Below are positions 43,654-53,694 of a stretch of 64,000 nt of DNA, piece after piece. The notes beneath the pieces were generated by a model. It worked only from the letters and a program-made list of their open reading frames with translations. It was not told where the DNA came from and did not search any database. The position numbers and the translations under genes are program-made. Each line of letters opens with the position of its first letter. Position 1 is the first letter of the stretch. Location: positions 124,001 to 188,000 of the forward strand of contig CAVREG010000012.1 in NCBI GenBank assembly GCA_963720075.1, given 5' to 3'. This stretch comes from PALSA-188 sp963720075 (lineage in GTDB: Bacteria; Acidobacteriota; Terriglobia; Terriglobales; Acidobacteriaceae).

Positions 43654-45750
43654 ATGTCCTTGTTTTTTCACTGTGCTTTTGCCACGCTGCTTGCGGGGGC
43701 TATCGTAGCCGTAGCTTCTGCTCAAGAGATGCCAAAATCTCAGCCGCCTATCTGGAGCACCAAGCCTGACGTCAGCGGTTTCGAAAAGATCGAGAACGAC
43801 CATATTGCAGCGGCGCAGCATTCAATTGATGAAATTACCGCGGTCAAGGACGACAAAACTATCGAAAACACCCTTGGTCCTTACGACGAAGCGGTTCGCC
43901 AGATTGATTCCGCCGCAGATTTTGCCGGATTGATGCAGCAGGTGCATCCCGATGCGACGTTCCGCGATCACGCAACCGAAATGACGCGCAAGGTAAGCGC
44001 AGTTGCCACCGCGCTGTCCCTCAATCAGGCGGTATACCACGCATTGGCCAGCCTCGACGTTTCAAAATCTGATTCCGCGACGCGTTATTACGTGCAACGA
44101 CAGCTCCTGGAGTTTCGTTTGGCCGGTGTAGATAAAGACGACGCCACCCGCGCGCGCCTAAAAAAACTGAACGACCAGCTTACCGACGAACAATCCATGT
44201 TCGATCGCAACATTTCAGATGGTGAGAAGACCGTTGATGTGGACAGCGTCTCAGAATTGGATGGCCTTCCGCAGGACTACATTGACCGCCACAAACCCGG
44301 ACCCGACGGCAAAATTCATATCACCACCGATTACCCTGACGTTTTTCCGGCGCTGAAGTTTGCGAAAAGCGATGCCCTCCGCCGCCGCCTGTGGGAGGCG
44401 CTTGATAATCGAGCTTATCCCAAGAATCGTGACGTCCTGCAACAAATGATGCAGACACGGTATGACATTGCAACCTTGCTGGGTTACTCATCATGGGCTG
44501 ACTACAACGCGGCCGACAAAATGATCGTTAAGGGAGGAAATATCGGCGATTTCATTCAGCAACTCGACACCGCAACCCGTCCGCTGGTTCACCGCGAGTT
44601 CGCCATGCTGCTCACCGAAAAACAGAAGACCGACCCGAACGCCAAAGAGATCGGAGATTACGAAGTCGCGTATCTCAGCGAAATGGTCCGGCGCTCTGAA
44701 TACGATTTTGATTCGCAGGCGGTGCGCCCATATCTGCCGTATGCGCAGGTAAAACAGGGCGTATTGGATACGGCCGCGAAGCTCTTCCACGTGACATTCC
44801 GTCAGGAACAAAACGTTCCCGCCTGGGATCCTGAGGTCGAAACATGGGACACGATTGAGAACGGAAAAGTAATTGGCAGGTTTTATCTCGACATGCATCC
44901 GCGAAAAGGGAAATTCAGCCATGCGGAGATGGTTCCGTTGTTAGACGGCATTCGCGGGAAGCAATTGCCGGAAGCAGTTCTAGTCTGTAATTTGCCCGTT
45001 CCCACGGCCACTGATCCCGGACTGATGGAATATGGAGATGTTGTAACCTTCTTCCACGAATTCGGCCACTTGATGCATCACATTCTGGGCGGTCAGCAAC
45101 AATGGGCAGGAATCAGCGGCATCAGCATGGAGGGAGATTTCGTCGAAGCTCCTTCGCAGATGCTTGAGGAATGGATGCGGAGTCCGCAAGTGCTGGCGAC
45201 CTTTGCGCGCAATTACAAAACTGGCGAACCGATTCCGGCGGAACTGGTCGCGCGCATGAACCGCGCCTCCGCGTTCGGGAGAGGAACCTGGGTCGCGACT
45301 CAAACCGAGTACACTGCAATCTCTTACGACATCTACAAAACTAAACCTCAAGACGTTGACCCCGACGCCATCTGCCGCGAAGACACCAGGCGCTATACTC
45401 CATTTACCCCAACTCCCGGCACCCACATGTACGCGTCGTTCGGACACCTAGGCGGCTATTCCTCAGCCTATTACACATATCTTTGGGATAAAGTTATTGC
45501 CGAGGACTTCTTCATGCAGTTCGATCACAGCAACCTGCTCGCCGGGGAAGCTCCAATGCGTTACCGCCATGTCGTTCTCGAACCCGGAGGCTCAATGTCC
45601 GCAAACGATTTGGTAAAGAATTTTCTGGGCCGCCCGCAAAACATGACCGCGTTCAAACAATGGTTGGGAGAGGAATTTGAACCGGCGCCAGAGAATCCCG
45701 CCCGCATTGCTCCTGGCGATGGAGGAGCACAAAAACCCCTAAGGAACTAA
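43654..45750 (+). CDS. M3-family metallopeptidase (oligopeptidase)
   Basis: About 698 residues. The zinc site HEFGHLMHH lies at about 468-476 and the family's C-terminal helical domain follows. The signal peptide (FFHCAFATLLAGAIVAVASA) suggests the envelope, unlike cytoplasmic oligopeptidase A. Of the possible starts, ATG 43654 follows GGAGAG at a good distance; ATG 43642 and TTG 43624 do not. Cleaves short peptides; substrate unknown. Confidence 0.93.
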   Translation: MSLFFHCAFATLLAGAIVAVASAQEMPKSQPPIWSTKPDVSGFEKIENDHIAAAQHSIDEITAVKDDKTIENTLGPYDEAVRQIDSAADFAGLMQQVHPDATFRDHATEMTRKVSAVATALSLNQAVYHALASLDVSKSDSATRYYVQRQLLEFRLAGVDKDDATRARLKKLNDQLTDEQSMFDRNISDGEKTVDVDSVSELDGLPQDYIDRHKPGPDGKIHITTDYPDVFPALKFAKSDALRRRLWEALDNRAYPKNRDVLQQMMQTRYDIATLLGYSSWADYNAADKMIVKGGNIGDFIQQLDTATRPLVHREFAMLLTEKQKTDPNAKEIGDYEVAYLSEMVRRSEYDFDSQAVRPYLPYAQVKQGVLDTAAKLFHVTFRQEQNVPAWDPEVETWDTIENGKVIGRFYLDMHPRKGKFSHAEMVPLLDGIRGKQLPEAVLVCNLPVPTATDPGLMEYGDVVTFFHEFGHLMHHILGGQQQWAGISGISMEGDFVEAPSQMLEEWMRSPQVLATFARNYKTGEPIPAELVARMNRASAFGRGTWVATQTEYTAISYDIYKTKPQDVDPDAICREDTRRYTPFTPTPGTHMYASFGHLGGYSSAYYTYLWDKVIAEDFFMQFDHSNLLAGEAPMRYRHVVLEPGGSMSANDLVKNFLGRPQNMTAFKQWLGEEFEPAPENPARIAPGDGGAQKPLRN

Positions 45751-45878
45751 TGATCCGGTGTGGCGCGGAGTCCTTCGCGCGCGAAACGCTTCCTTCTGGG
45801 GGGCCGTTTGGCGCAGAAAGAATTTATTCAGACGTTCGGTGGCTGACGTAGTATGAACCGTCCGCTTGGAGTTGGCCA

Positions 45879-45995
45879 ATGCCCCCCAGGCCCCGCGTAG
45901 AAACTCCGATTGAGCGCATTTTCCGCAAGATCCTTGGCCGCAAAATGAACGCCGCTGAAACGCGCTACTTTCTACACAGGCGCAAGGCGCACTGA
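45879..45995 (+). CDS. Possible small basic protein, 38 residues
   Basis: ATG 45879 with GGAG nine bases before it. The product (MPPRPRVETPIERIFRKILG, then RKMNAAETRYFLHRRKAH) is strongly basic and helix-prone. Short but with a good ribosome-binding site; family not known. Confidence 0.35.
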   Translation: MPPRPRVETPIERIFRKILGRKMNAAETRYFLHRRKAH

Positions 45996-46005
45996 GGATT
46001 GTCCA

Positions 46006-46167
46006 TTATTCCTCAGGGGCGGATTTGAATGGGCGATTAACTTTCCTGTCTTCCTTGTCTAAGGCCCCATTGAGTTGGTCAACCAGGTCCATCAGCTTTT
46101 GGGAGTCATGCTCAACGCTGGCGGCCTTAGCGAAACTTTCCCACGTCTTCGAATCGTCGGTAGACAT
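46006..46167 (-). CDS. Small hypothetical protein
   Basis: 53 residues from the ATG at 46167, which lies nine bases after GAGAGG; the ATG at 46176 lies too close to it. The sequence (TDDSKTWESFAKAASVEHDS, then QKLMDLVDQLNGALDKED) is acidic and helical. Its composition is typical of a real soluble small protein; I recall similar ones in Acidobacteriota but have no function. Confidence 0.55.
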   Translation of the reverse strand: MSTDDSKTWESFAKAASVEHDSQKLMDLVDQLNGALDKEDRKVNRPFKSAPEE

Positions 46168-46305
46168 AGCGGACATCCTCTCTAAGGTGCCATACAAACA
46201 TACCTGTACTCCTCTCTAAGGGTCTGTTCAATATTGACCACGGCGCTAATTTTCCTGGTTCCCTTGAACGGCGAGGTCCCCTAGGGCGCGATCATCCTCA
46301 CACTT

Positions 46306-46328
46306 CGTAAGCGTTTACGGTGTATACT
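46306..46328 (+). promoter_or_regulatory. LacI-family-like operator overlapping a promoter ahead of the GH3 gene
   Basis: CGTAAGCGTTTACG (46306-46319) has arms CGTAA/TTACG around a central CG, the shape of LacI-family operators. A -10-like TATACT (46323-46328) begins three bases later, so a bound repressor would block the polymerase. No LacI-family gene is in the window. Confidence 0.6.
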
Positions 46329-46389
46329 GCGGCGCACTTCAAATTGATTAAAATTCCCCAACCTTTCCCCGCAAAAGGAGCCAATTCCA

Positions 46390-49035
46390 GTGCGCAAGTA
46401 CTTGGTTAAGATTGCATTTATTTTTGTCGCGTCTGCTTTGCTGACCATTTCGCTCGCTTGCGTCGCGCAAACTTCCGAGCCTTCTGGCTCTGCGCCGTAC
46501 CTTAATCCGCAATTGCCGATCAGCGTGCGAGTGGATGACCTCGTTTCGAGAATGACCTTGGAGGAAAAAGCCTCCCAACTCGTGAACCAGTCCCGCGAAA
46601 TTCCCCGATTGCAAATTCCGGCCTACGATTGGTGGAGCGAAGCTCTGCATGGCGTTGCTCGCGCCGGGACGGCGACGGTATTTCCGGAACCGATTGGCCT
46701 CGCCGCCACTTTCGACCCTGCCCTGATTCATGATATGGCCACGGTCATTGGCGTTGAAGCCAGAGCCAAGCACAATCAGGCGGTCCGCGCCGGCAGGCGG
46801 GATATTTTCGAAGGTCTCGATTTTTGGTCGCCGAATATCAATATCTTCCGCGATCCGCGCTGGGGGCGCGGGCAGGAAACTTATGGCGAGGATCCATTTC
46901 TCACATCGCGCATGGGCGTGGCCTTTGTAACCGGGTTGCAAGGCGACGATCCGAAATATATTCAGGTGATTTCCACTCCAAAGCACTTTGCAGTGCATAG
47001 CGGTCCCGAACCCTCGCGCCACACCGTCAACGTAGCTGCTACCAAGCGTGATATGGAAGATACGTACCTGCCGGCATTTCGCGCCACGGTTATCGAAGGC
47101 AAAGCAGGATCGGTAATGTGCGCGTATAACCGCATCAACGCAGAACCCGCTTGCGCGAACAGCTTCTTACTTCAGGACGAACTGCGCGGTGCATGGAAGT
47201 TTGGCGGATACGTAGTCTCCGACTGCGATGCCGTCGCCGACATTCAGCGCGGACATCATTTCACGGACACATTGGCAGAAGCCGCGGCGGTTTCCTTAAA
47301 GAGAGGAACAGACAACGAATGTGCCGACTTCGGCCAGAAACCCGCCGACAATTCTGACTACCAAAAATATCTGGATGCAGTGAAGCAGGGCTTGCTGAGT
47401 GAAAAAGATATTGACGTGTCACTTAGGCGGCTTTTTACCGCTCGCTTCCGCCTGGGCTTGTTTGATCCGCCGGAGATGGTGAAATACGCGCAAACCCCCG
47501 ATTCTGAAATTGATAGCGAAGCCCATCGCGAGCTCGCGCTCAAGACGGCGCGCGAGTCCATGGTGCTGTTGAAAAACGACGGCATCCTCCCGCTCAGTAC
47601 ATCAACTCAGAAAATCGCCGTGATCGGGCCGCTCGCCCAGTCTTCCCGTGTGCTTCAAGGCAACTACAACGGCACACCCTCGAAGTCCACGACAGCGCTG
47701 GACGGTATTCGCAAGCAGTTTCCGAATTCTGAGGTGACATTCACGCCCGGCACAAACTTCCTGCGCCAGAACTCGTCTGTGCCGGCGTCGGCGCTCTCGA
47801 CCCCAGATGGACGGCCGGGACTAAAAGCAGAATATTTCTCCGATCCGGGATTCAAAGGTACCCCGGCGATATCTCGCATAGATAAAGACATAAATTATGA
47901 CTTTGCTCCAGGCACTACTGGCAAGGAAAATATCTACGCAGTGAGGTGGACCGGGTTTTTAACGCCCTCCGAGTCGGGCAGCTATGATCTCGGATTGAAC
48001 GGAAGCAGAGAGCGCCTTTGGCTCGACGACAAAATGATTGTGGACGACCCAAATGGACATTCGTCCCGGCCGGTCGTTGGGGAAGTGGCGTTAGAGAAAG
48101 GACATCGCTACGCACTGAAAATCGAATACTTCCAGGGCCGTGCGCGTGGCGTCAAGCTGGTGTGGTCGCGTTCGAGTGCGGACCCAGCGGCGGATGCGGT
48201 TGCTGCGGCGAAGCAGGCGGACGTCGTGATCGCGGTCGTCGGCATCACGTCCGACCTCGAAGGCGAAGAGATGGACGTCGAGGTTCCCGGCTTCAAAGGC
48301 GGAGACCGTACTAGCCTCGATTTGCCGAAACCGGAAGAGGACCTCCTCGAAGCGGTGAAGACCACCGGCAAGCCACTCGTCATTATTCTGATGAACGGCA
48401 GCGCATTGTCAGTGAACTGGGCGAACGAAAATGCAAACGCAATTCTCGAGGCCTGGTATTCAGGTGAGGAAGGCGGAACCGCCATCGGCGAAACTCTTGC
48501 CGGGGTCAACAACCCCGCGGGACGTTTACCGGTAACGTTTTATAAAAGTGTGGACCAGTTGCCGCCCTTTGGAGACTATTCAATGGCAAACCGCACTTAC
48601 CGTTACTTTGACGGCCAGCCGTTATATCCGTTCGGGTACGGGTTGAGCTATTCGAAGTTCACCTACAGCAACTTGAAACTCTCGGCAGCCAGCCTGAATG
48701 CGGGCGATTCGCTTACGGTCGAGGCCGATGTAAAAAATGACAGCGAGCGTGAAGGAGATGAAGTTGCGGAACTCTATTTAACTTTCCCCAAAGCTTCGTC
48801 CCCGCAAATCCACGCGCTAAAGGGGATGGCACGAGTACACCTGAAGGCCGGTGAGACTCAACGCGTGCGCTTCGCGCTGGATGCTCGCTCCTTAAGCGCA
48901 GGGGATGACAATGGCGACCGCATGGTCTCTGCTGGCGCCTATCGCGTAAGCGTAGGCGGAGGCCAGCCGGGAACAGGCGCTCCAGAAGCCGAGGCGGACT
49001 TTAGCATAACCGGCGAGCAAAGACTCCCCGACTAG
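46390..49035 (+). CDS. GH3 glycosidase with PA14 domain (beta-glucosidase/xylosidase type)
   Basis: 881 residues, GTG start at 46390 after AAGGAG. Signal peptide to about residue 30 (ISLACVAQ). GH3 N-domain with catalytic nucleophile near D278 in VVSDCDAVADI; the second domain with the KHFAVHSGPE acid/base-region segment lies before it. PA14 domain at about 470-595 (GLKAEYFSDPGFKGTPAIS). Fibronectin-III-like C-terminus. Plant-type beta-xylosidase/glucosidase activity is likely, secreted to the periplasm or outside. The LacI-type operator suggests sugar control. Confidence 0.9.
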   Translation: MRKYLVKIAFIFVASALLTISLACVAQTSEPSGSAPYLNPQLPISVRVDDLVSRMTLEEKASQLVNQSREIPRLQIPAYDWWSEALHGVARAGTATVFPEPIGLAATFDPALIHDMATVIGVEARAKHNQAVRAGRRDIFEGLDFWSPNINIFRDPRWGRGQETYGEDPFLTSRMGVAFVTGLQGDDPKYIQVISTPKHFAVHSGPEPSRHTVNVAATKRDMEDTYLPAFRATVIEGKAGSVMCAYNRINAEPACANSFLLQDELRGAWKFGGYVVSDCDAVADIQRGHHFTDTLAEAAAVSLKRGTDNECADFGQKPADNSDYQKYLDAVKQGLLSEKDIDVSLRRLFTARFRLGLFDPPEMVKYAQTPDSEIDSEAHRELALKTARESMVLLKNDGILPLSTSTQKIAVIGPLAQSSRVLQGNYNGTPSKSTTALDGIRKQFPNSEVTFTPGTNFLRQNSSVPASALSTPDGRPGLKAEYFSDPGFKGTPAISRIDKDINYDFAPGTTGKENIYAVRWTGFLTPSESGSYDLGLNGSRERLWLDDKMIVDDPNGHSSRPVVGEVALEKGHRYALKIEYFQGRARGVKLVWSRSSADPAADAVAAAKQADVVIAVVGITSDLEGEEMDVEVPGFKGGDRTSLDLPKPEEDLLEAVKTTGKPLVIILMNGSALSVNWANENANAILEAWYSGEEGGTAIGETLAGVNNPAGRLPVTFYKSVDQLPPFGDYSMANRTYRYFDGQPLYPFGYGLSYSKFTYSNLKLSAASLNAGDSLTVEADVKNDSEREGDEVAELYLTFPKASSPQIHALKGMARVHLKAGETQRVRFALDARSLSAGDDNGDRMVSAGAYRVSVGGGQPGTGAPEAEADFSITGEQRLPD

Positions 49036-49215
49036 TGGGACGTCCGCCGCGTTAAGAGTCCGCGAAAAGACTCTTCGCACAGATTTGAAAGGGCATGGCT
49101 TTCAGCCGCGCCCTTTCAAAGCCACGGGACGATTTCTTCCCGAACTTGCGAAGCCCGCGCATCTCTCGCCGCCCACTTTTTCCGCAAACTGTTAAGCTGA
49201 CCAGGAGGACTCCCA

Positions 49216-51006
49216 ATGAACGCCATCATCCCCTTCGCGGTGCTTTCTTGCGTAATGCTGCAAGCTCAAACCGCCACCAAGCCCACGCTTACGGAAGCCG
49301 GAAAGTTTATGACCCGAGCGGAAGCTCAACTGAATGAGCTCTCCGTTAAAGCGAATCGCGCGGCATGGGTGCAGGAAAATTTTATTACCGATGATACCCA
49401 AGCTATGTCGGCCGATGCCCAAGATCAGCTGACCGCTGCTACGACCGAGCTTATAGAACAGGCGAAAAAGTTCGACGGACTGAAAATGCCACCCGATCTG
49501 GCCCGCAAATTCATGCTGCTGCGATTGTCGCTTACGGCGCCCGCTCCGAAGGATCCCGCGTTGCGCCGCGAGATGACGCAAATTGGCGCTTCCCTAGACG
49601 CCGACTACGGCAAAGGCAAATACTGCCGCAAGCCCGGCGACTGCCTCGACATCACCGCGATCGAACACATAATGGAAACCAGCCGCGATCCGAAAGAACT
49701 CAGGGACGTTTGGCTGGGCTGGCACAACATTTCTCCGCCCATGCGCCAGCGTTATGCGCGCTTCGTGGAACTCTCGAATCAAGGCGCCCGCGAACTGGGA
49801 CTCAAAGACACCGGAGTGCTATGGCGGTCGGGATACGACATGCCTTCCGATCAATTTAGCGCCGAAGTTGAGAGACTCTGGCAACAGGTTCGCCCTCTAT
49901 ATCTTTCGCTTCACACTTTCGTCCGCGCCAAACTTTCGCAACACTATGGCCCAGATCTCGTCCCGCCCGGCGGCATGATTCCTGCTGATCTTCTGGGAAA
50001 TCCCTGGGCGCAACAATGGGGCGGCATCTTCCCACTCCTAGGATTGCCCGAAAACAGCCGTGGCTACGATCTCACCCAACTGCTGCAAGCCAAAAATCTC
50101 GACGCCAAAGGCATGGTGCGTTACGGCGAGAATTTTTATAAGTCGCTGGGCTTCGCCCCACTGCCGCAGACCTTCTGGGAGCGCTCGCTCTTCACCAAGC
50201 CCGCTGACCGCGATGTCGTCTGCCACGCCAGCGCGTGGGACATTGATAATCAGGACGACCTTCGCATCAAGATGTGCATTCAGGTGCGAGACGTGGATTT
50301 CGTGACCATCCACCACGAACTCGGACATAATTTTTATCAGCGAGCCTATAAAAATCAGCCGTACATGTTTGAAAACGGCGCGAACGATGGCTTCCATGAG
50401 GCCATAGGCGACACCATTGCTTTAGCTATTACGCCGGAGTATTTGAAGGAAATCGGACTGCTCGACAAAACTCCTCCACCCGAAGCCGATATTCCGATTC
50501 TGTTAAGACAGGCGCTCGACAAAGTGGCGTTCCTCCCCTTCGGACTCATGATTGACCAGTGGCGCTGGAAAGTTTTCTCTGGCGAGATCAAGCCTGCCGA
50601 TTACAACAAGTCTTGGTGGGAGTTACGCGAAAAATACGAAGGCATCGCGCCGCCGGTCGAACGTACCGAGGCCGATTTCGATCCCGGCGCGAAGTATCAC
50701 GTCCCCGCAAACGTTCCTTATATGCGCTACTTCCTCGCCGACATCTACGAATTTCAGTTCTACCGCGCGTTATGCCGCGAATCCGGATACAAAGGCCCGC
50801 TGAATCGCTGCACCTTCTTCGGATCGAAAGCCGCAGGAGAAAAATTCAACAAAATGTTGCAGATGGGTCAAAGCAAGCCCTGGCCCGATGCACTGGAAGT
50901 CTTAACCGGAGAACGTCATCTGGACGCAGGAGCCATCCTGGAATATTTCGCCCCCCTGCAAAAATGGCTCGACGAGCAGAACAAAGGAATGAAAGAAGGT
51001 TGGTGA
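49216..51006 (+). CDS. M2-family peptidyl-dipeptidase (ACE-like)
   Basis: 596 residues, start ATG 49216 after AGGAGG. Zinc site HHELGH near residues 366-371 followed about 25 residues later by the third ligand region GANDGFHEAIGDT, characteristic of M2 peptidases related to angiotensin-converting enzyme. A short signal-like N-terminus (IIPFAVLSCVMLQAQT) indicates export. Removes dipeptides from peptide C-termini; likely scavenging. Confidence 0.94.
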   Translation: MNAIIPFAVLSCVMLQAQTATKPTLTEAGKFMTRAEAQLNELSVKANRAAWVQENFITDDTQAMSADAQDQLTAATTELIEQAKKFDGLKMPPDLARKFMLLRLSLTAPAPKDPALRREMTQIGASLDADYGKGKYCRKPGDCLDITAIEHIMETSRDPKELRDVWLGWHNISPPMRQRYARFVELSNQGARELGLKDTGVLWRSGYDMPSDQFSAEVERLWQQVRPLYLSLHTFVRAKLSQHYGPDLVPPGGMIPADLLGNPWAQQWGGIFPLLGLPENSRGYDLTQLLQAKNLDAKGMVRYGENFYKSLGFAPLPQTFWERSLFTKPADRDVVCHASAWDIDNQDDLRIKMCIQVRDVDFVTIHHELGHNFYQRAYKNQPYMFENGANDGFHEAIGDTIALAITPEYLKEIGLLDKTPPPEADIPILLRQALDKVAFLPFGLMIDQWRWKVFSGEIKPADYNKSWWELREKYEGIAPPVERTEADFDPGAKYHVPANVPYMRYFLADIYEFQFYRALCRESGYKGPLNRCTFFGSKAAGEKFNKMLQMGQSKPWPDALEVLTGERHLDAGAILEYFAPLQKWLDEQNKGMKEGW

Positions 51007-51039
51007 ATTGCTATTCGCCGTGGAGACCACCATCTAGCC

Positions 51040-52722
51040 ATGCCGCTCGAAACACAAATAGAGTCGATCGCCTACACTCCCATTCGCGCTCCTCGTGGAA
51101 ATCAAATTACCTGCAAAGGCTGGCAGCAGGAAGCCGCGATGCGGATGCTGATGAACAATCTCGACGAAGAAGTCGCCGAGCGTCCGCGAGATTTGGTGGT
51201 TTACGGAGGAACAGGCCGCGCAGCCCGCAGTTGGGAGGCCTATCACGCGATCATTACCTCGCTAAAGAACTTAGAAAACGATGAGACCTTGCTTGTGCAA
51301 TCCGGAAAGCCCGTAGGAATCTTCAAAACTCACGACTGCGCACCACGCGTGCTGATTGCAAACTCCAACCTCGTCGGTCACTGGTCCAACTGGGAAAAAT
51401 TCAATGAACTCGAGCGAGCCGGACTAATGATGTACGGGCAAATGACGGCAGGTTCTTGGATTTACATCGGCTCGCAGGGAATTGTGCAGGGCACGTTTGA
51501 GACATTTTCTGCGGCGGGAGAAAAGCATTTCGGCGGCGACCTCGCAGGCAAGCTGATCGTCAGCGGCGGCATGGGAGGCATGGGTGGTGCCCAGCCTCTG
51601 GCCGCGACCATGACGGGCGCAGCTTTCCTTGGAATTGACGTGGACCCTGAGCGCATCAAGAAACGCCTGAAGACGGGATATTGCGACTTCATGGTCACGA
51701 CTCTCGACGAAGCGCTGCGCGTCTTAAAGAACGCGATTCGAAAAAAAGAAAATATCTCCGTCGGCCTGGTAGGCAATTGCGCCGACATCATTCCCGAGCT
51801 CGCGCGTCGCGGAGTCGTCCCCGATATTCTTACCGATCAAACTTCCGCGCATGATCCGCTGAATGGTTACATCCCAAACGGCATGACGCTGCAACAAGCA
51901 GCAGAATTGCGTCAGAGCAATCCCGAGAATTATCAGGAGCGATCCCTCGATTCGATAGCTCGCCACGTTGAAGGAATGTTGCAGCTCCAAAAGATGGGAT
52001 CTGTCACGTTCGATTACGGAAACAACATTCGCACCTTTGCTTTTCAGCGAGGAGTGAAGAACGCCTACGATTTTCCCGGATTCGTCCCCGAATACATTCG
52101 GCCGCTGTTCTGCGAAGGGCGTGGCCCATTCCGATGGGTAGCTTTATCCGGCGAAGCATCCGACATTCACGCGACCGACGAATTGGTGTTGGAACTTTTT
52201 CCAGAGAACAGAATCTTGCGCCGATGGATCGAACTGGCCCGCAAGCGAATCAAGTTCCAGGGATTACCAGCAAGAATTTGCTGGCTGGGATACGGCGAGC
52301 GGGCGCAATTCGGATTAGCCATGAACGAGCTGGTAAAAAAGGGCAAACTCAAGGCGCCGATCGTGATGGGGCGCGACCATTTGGATTGTGGCTCGGTAGC
52401 GTCTCCTTATCGCGAAACCGAAAGCATGAAAGATGGAAGCGATGCCGTCGCCGATTGGCCCCTGCTGAACGCGTTGCTGAATACCGCAGCGGGAGCTTCG
52501 TGGGTTTCAATTCACAACGGAGGAGGCGTAGGCATCGGATACTCCCTGCACGCAGGTCAGGTGACAGTAGCCGATGGCACCGACGCGATGGCGAAACGAA
52601 TAGAGCGCGTGCTGACCACCGATCCAGGCATGGGAATAATCCGCCACGCCGACGCTGGATACGAAGAAGCAAAACAGTTCGCAGGCGATAAGAGCATAAA
52701 ATTGCCGATGCTTCGGAAATAA
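51040..52722 (+). CDS. hutU: Urocanate hydratase
   Basis: Converts urocanate to imidazolonepropionate in histidine degradation, using NAD tightly bound. 560 residues. Features include NLDEEVAERP, YGGTGRAARSW, the GGMGGMGGAQPLA stretch and, near the C-terminus, SIHNGGGVGIG. No hutH, hutI or hutG lies beside it, so the rest of the pathway is elsewhere. Only 33 bases separate it from the M2 peptidase, so peptide breakdown and histidine use may be co-expressed. Confidence 0.96.
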   Translation: MPLETQIESIAYTPIRAPRGNQITCKGWQQEAAMRMLMNNLDEEVAERPRDLVVYGGTGRAARSWEAYHAIITSLKNLENDETLLVQSGKPVGIFKTHDCAPRVLIANSNLVGHWSNWEKFNELERAGLMMYGQMTAGSWIYIGSQGIVQGTFETFSAAGEKHFGGDLAGKLIVSGGMGGMGGAQPLAATMTGAAFLGIDVDPERIKKRLKTGYCDFMVTTLDEALRVLKNAIRKKENISVGLVGNCADIIPELARRGVVPDILTDQTSAHDPLNGYIPNGMTLQQAAELRQSNPENYQERSLDSIARHVEGMLQLQKMGSVTFDYGNNIRTFAFQRGVKNAYDFPGFVPEYIRPLFCEGRGPFRWVALSGEASDIHATDELVLELFPENRILRRWIELARKRIKFQGLPARICWLGYGERAQFGLAMNELVKKGKLKAPIVMGRDHLDCGSVASPYRETESMKDGSDAVADWPLLNALLNTAAGASWVSIHNGGGVGIGYSLHAGQVTVADGTDAMAKRIERVLTTDPGMGIIRHADAGYEEAKQFAGDKSIKLPMLRK

Positions 52723-52733
52723 GCTCGGGCAGC

Positions 52734-53498
52734 TCAATACGCTCGTGCGAAAAAGTAAATTGTCATTGAAGTACCCACCAGAATGACTGTCCATCGAATC
52801 CAATATTGCGGCAGTTTCTGCGCGTAGTGCGCGCCAAAATAGCCGCCTATGACGGATCCAAGAATCATCACACCCGCTTGCGGCCAATAGACAGCCCGCG
52901 AAACTATGAAGACGATCACCGCTGCGCCATTGATCATGCTGCCCAGCACGCTCTTCAACGCATTCATGGCATGGATGTCGGTCATCCCGAGCGCCGCAAA
53001 CATAGCGAGATTTACGATGCCGACGCCGCCGCCAAAATAGCCGCCGTAAGTTGCCACTGCCAACTCGAATAGGGACGCAACAAGAATCGCAGATACTGTC
53101 GCTTCATGACCGATTCTCGAAATTCCCCCGCTCGCCAAGCGCTTCCCAAAGATAAACAGCATAGTCGCGCCCAGCATTAACCATGGCAAGACGCGCATGA
53201 AAATATGCGGAGGAGTTTTCAAAAGAAGCAGCGCGCCCGCAATGCCGCCGGCGCAACTGCTAATCAGCAGCGGCACAATTACTTGTTTCGGTACGTTAAG
53301 CCGGTTGCGATATGCGCCGCTGCTCGCCGTAACACCGGTCCATAGCGCAATGGTGTTTGTGGCATTCGCAGGGATCGGCGGAACGCCTGTAAATAGCAGG
53401 GCAGGAAAGCCAATAAAACTTCCTCCGCCGGCTACGGCGTTCAGCAGGCCTCCCAGAATTCCGGCGGTGAAAAGAAAGATGGCCCGTTCAAAATTCAA
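52734..53498 (-). CDS. TauE/SafE-family membrane transporter
   Basis: 254 residues with seven to eight membrane helices. The opening FLFTAGILGGLLNAVAGGGS and the second-half GGYFGGGVGIVNLAMF repeat are the family's two duplicated motifs. Family members export sulfite or other organic and inorganic anions; the substrate cannot be read. It converges on hutU with only 11 bases between. Confidence 0.9.
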   Translation of the reverse strand: MNFERAIFLFTAGILGGLLNAVAGGGSFIGFPALLFTGVPPIPANATNTIALWTGVTASSGAYRNRLNVPKQVIVPLLISSCAGGIAGALLLLKTPPHIFMRVLPWLMLGATMLFIFGKRLASGGISRIGHEATVSAILVASLFELAVATYGGYFGGGVGIVNLAMFAALGMTDIHAMNALKSVLGSMINGAAVIVFIVSRAVYWPQAGVMILGSVIGGYFGAHYAQKLPQYWIRWTVILVGTSMTIYFFARAY

Positions 53499-53562
53499 GA
53501 AACATATGTATCACAGCGGCGCAGTAGTCCAAGCACGGTGGCTATAGGGATCCTTCGAGTTG

Positions 53563-53641
53563 GTTCTTCTTCGCTAACGAAGAAGAACAGGCGCTCAGGA
53601 TGACAATACGGTTTTATGTTTATCGTACTGTCATGCTGAGC
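53563..53641. repeat. Palindromic intergenic element
   Basis: A perfect 11-base hairpin (53563-53588, arms GTTCTTCTTCG/CGAAGAAGAAC) precedes an imperfect inverted repeat GCTCAGGATGACA (53593-53605) / TGTCATGCTGAGC (53629-53641) with one mismatch. Lies between two minus-strand genes. Confidence 0.6.
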
Positions 53642-53694
53642 CTGGTCGAGTACCCCTACCCGGCTTCATCAACGGCCAGAGTCCCAACTCAGGT

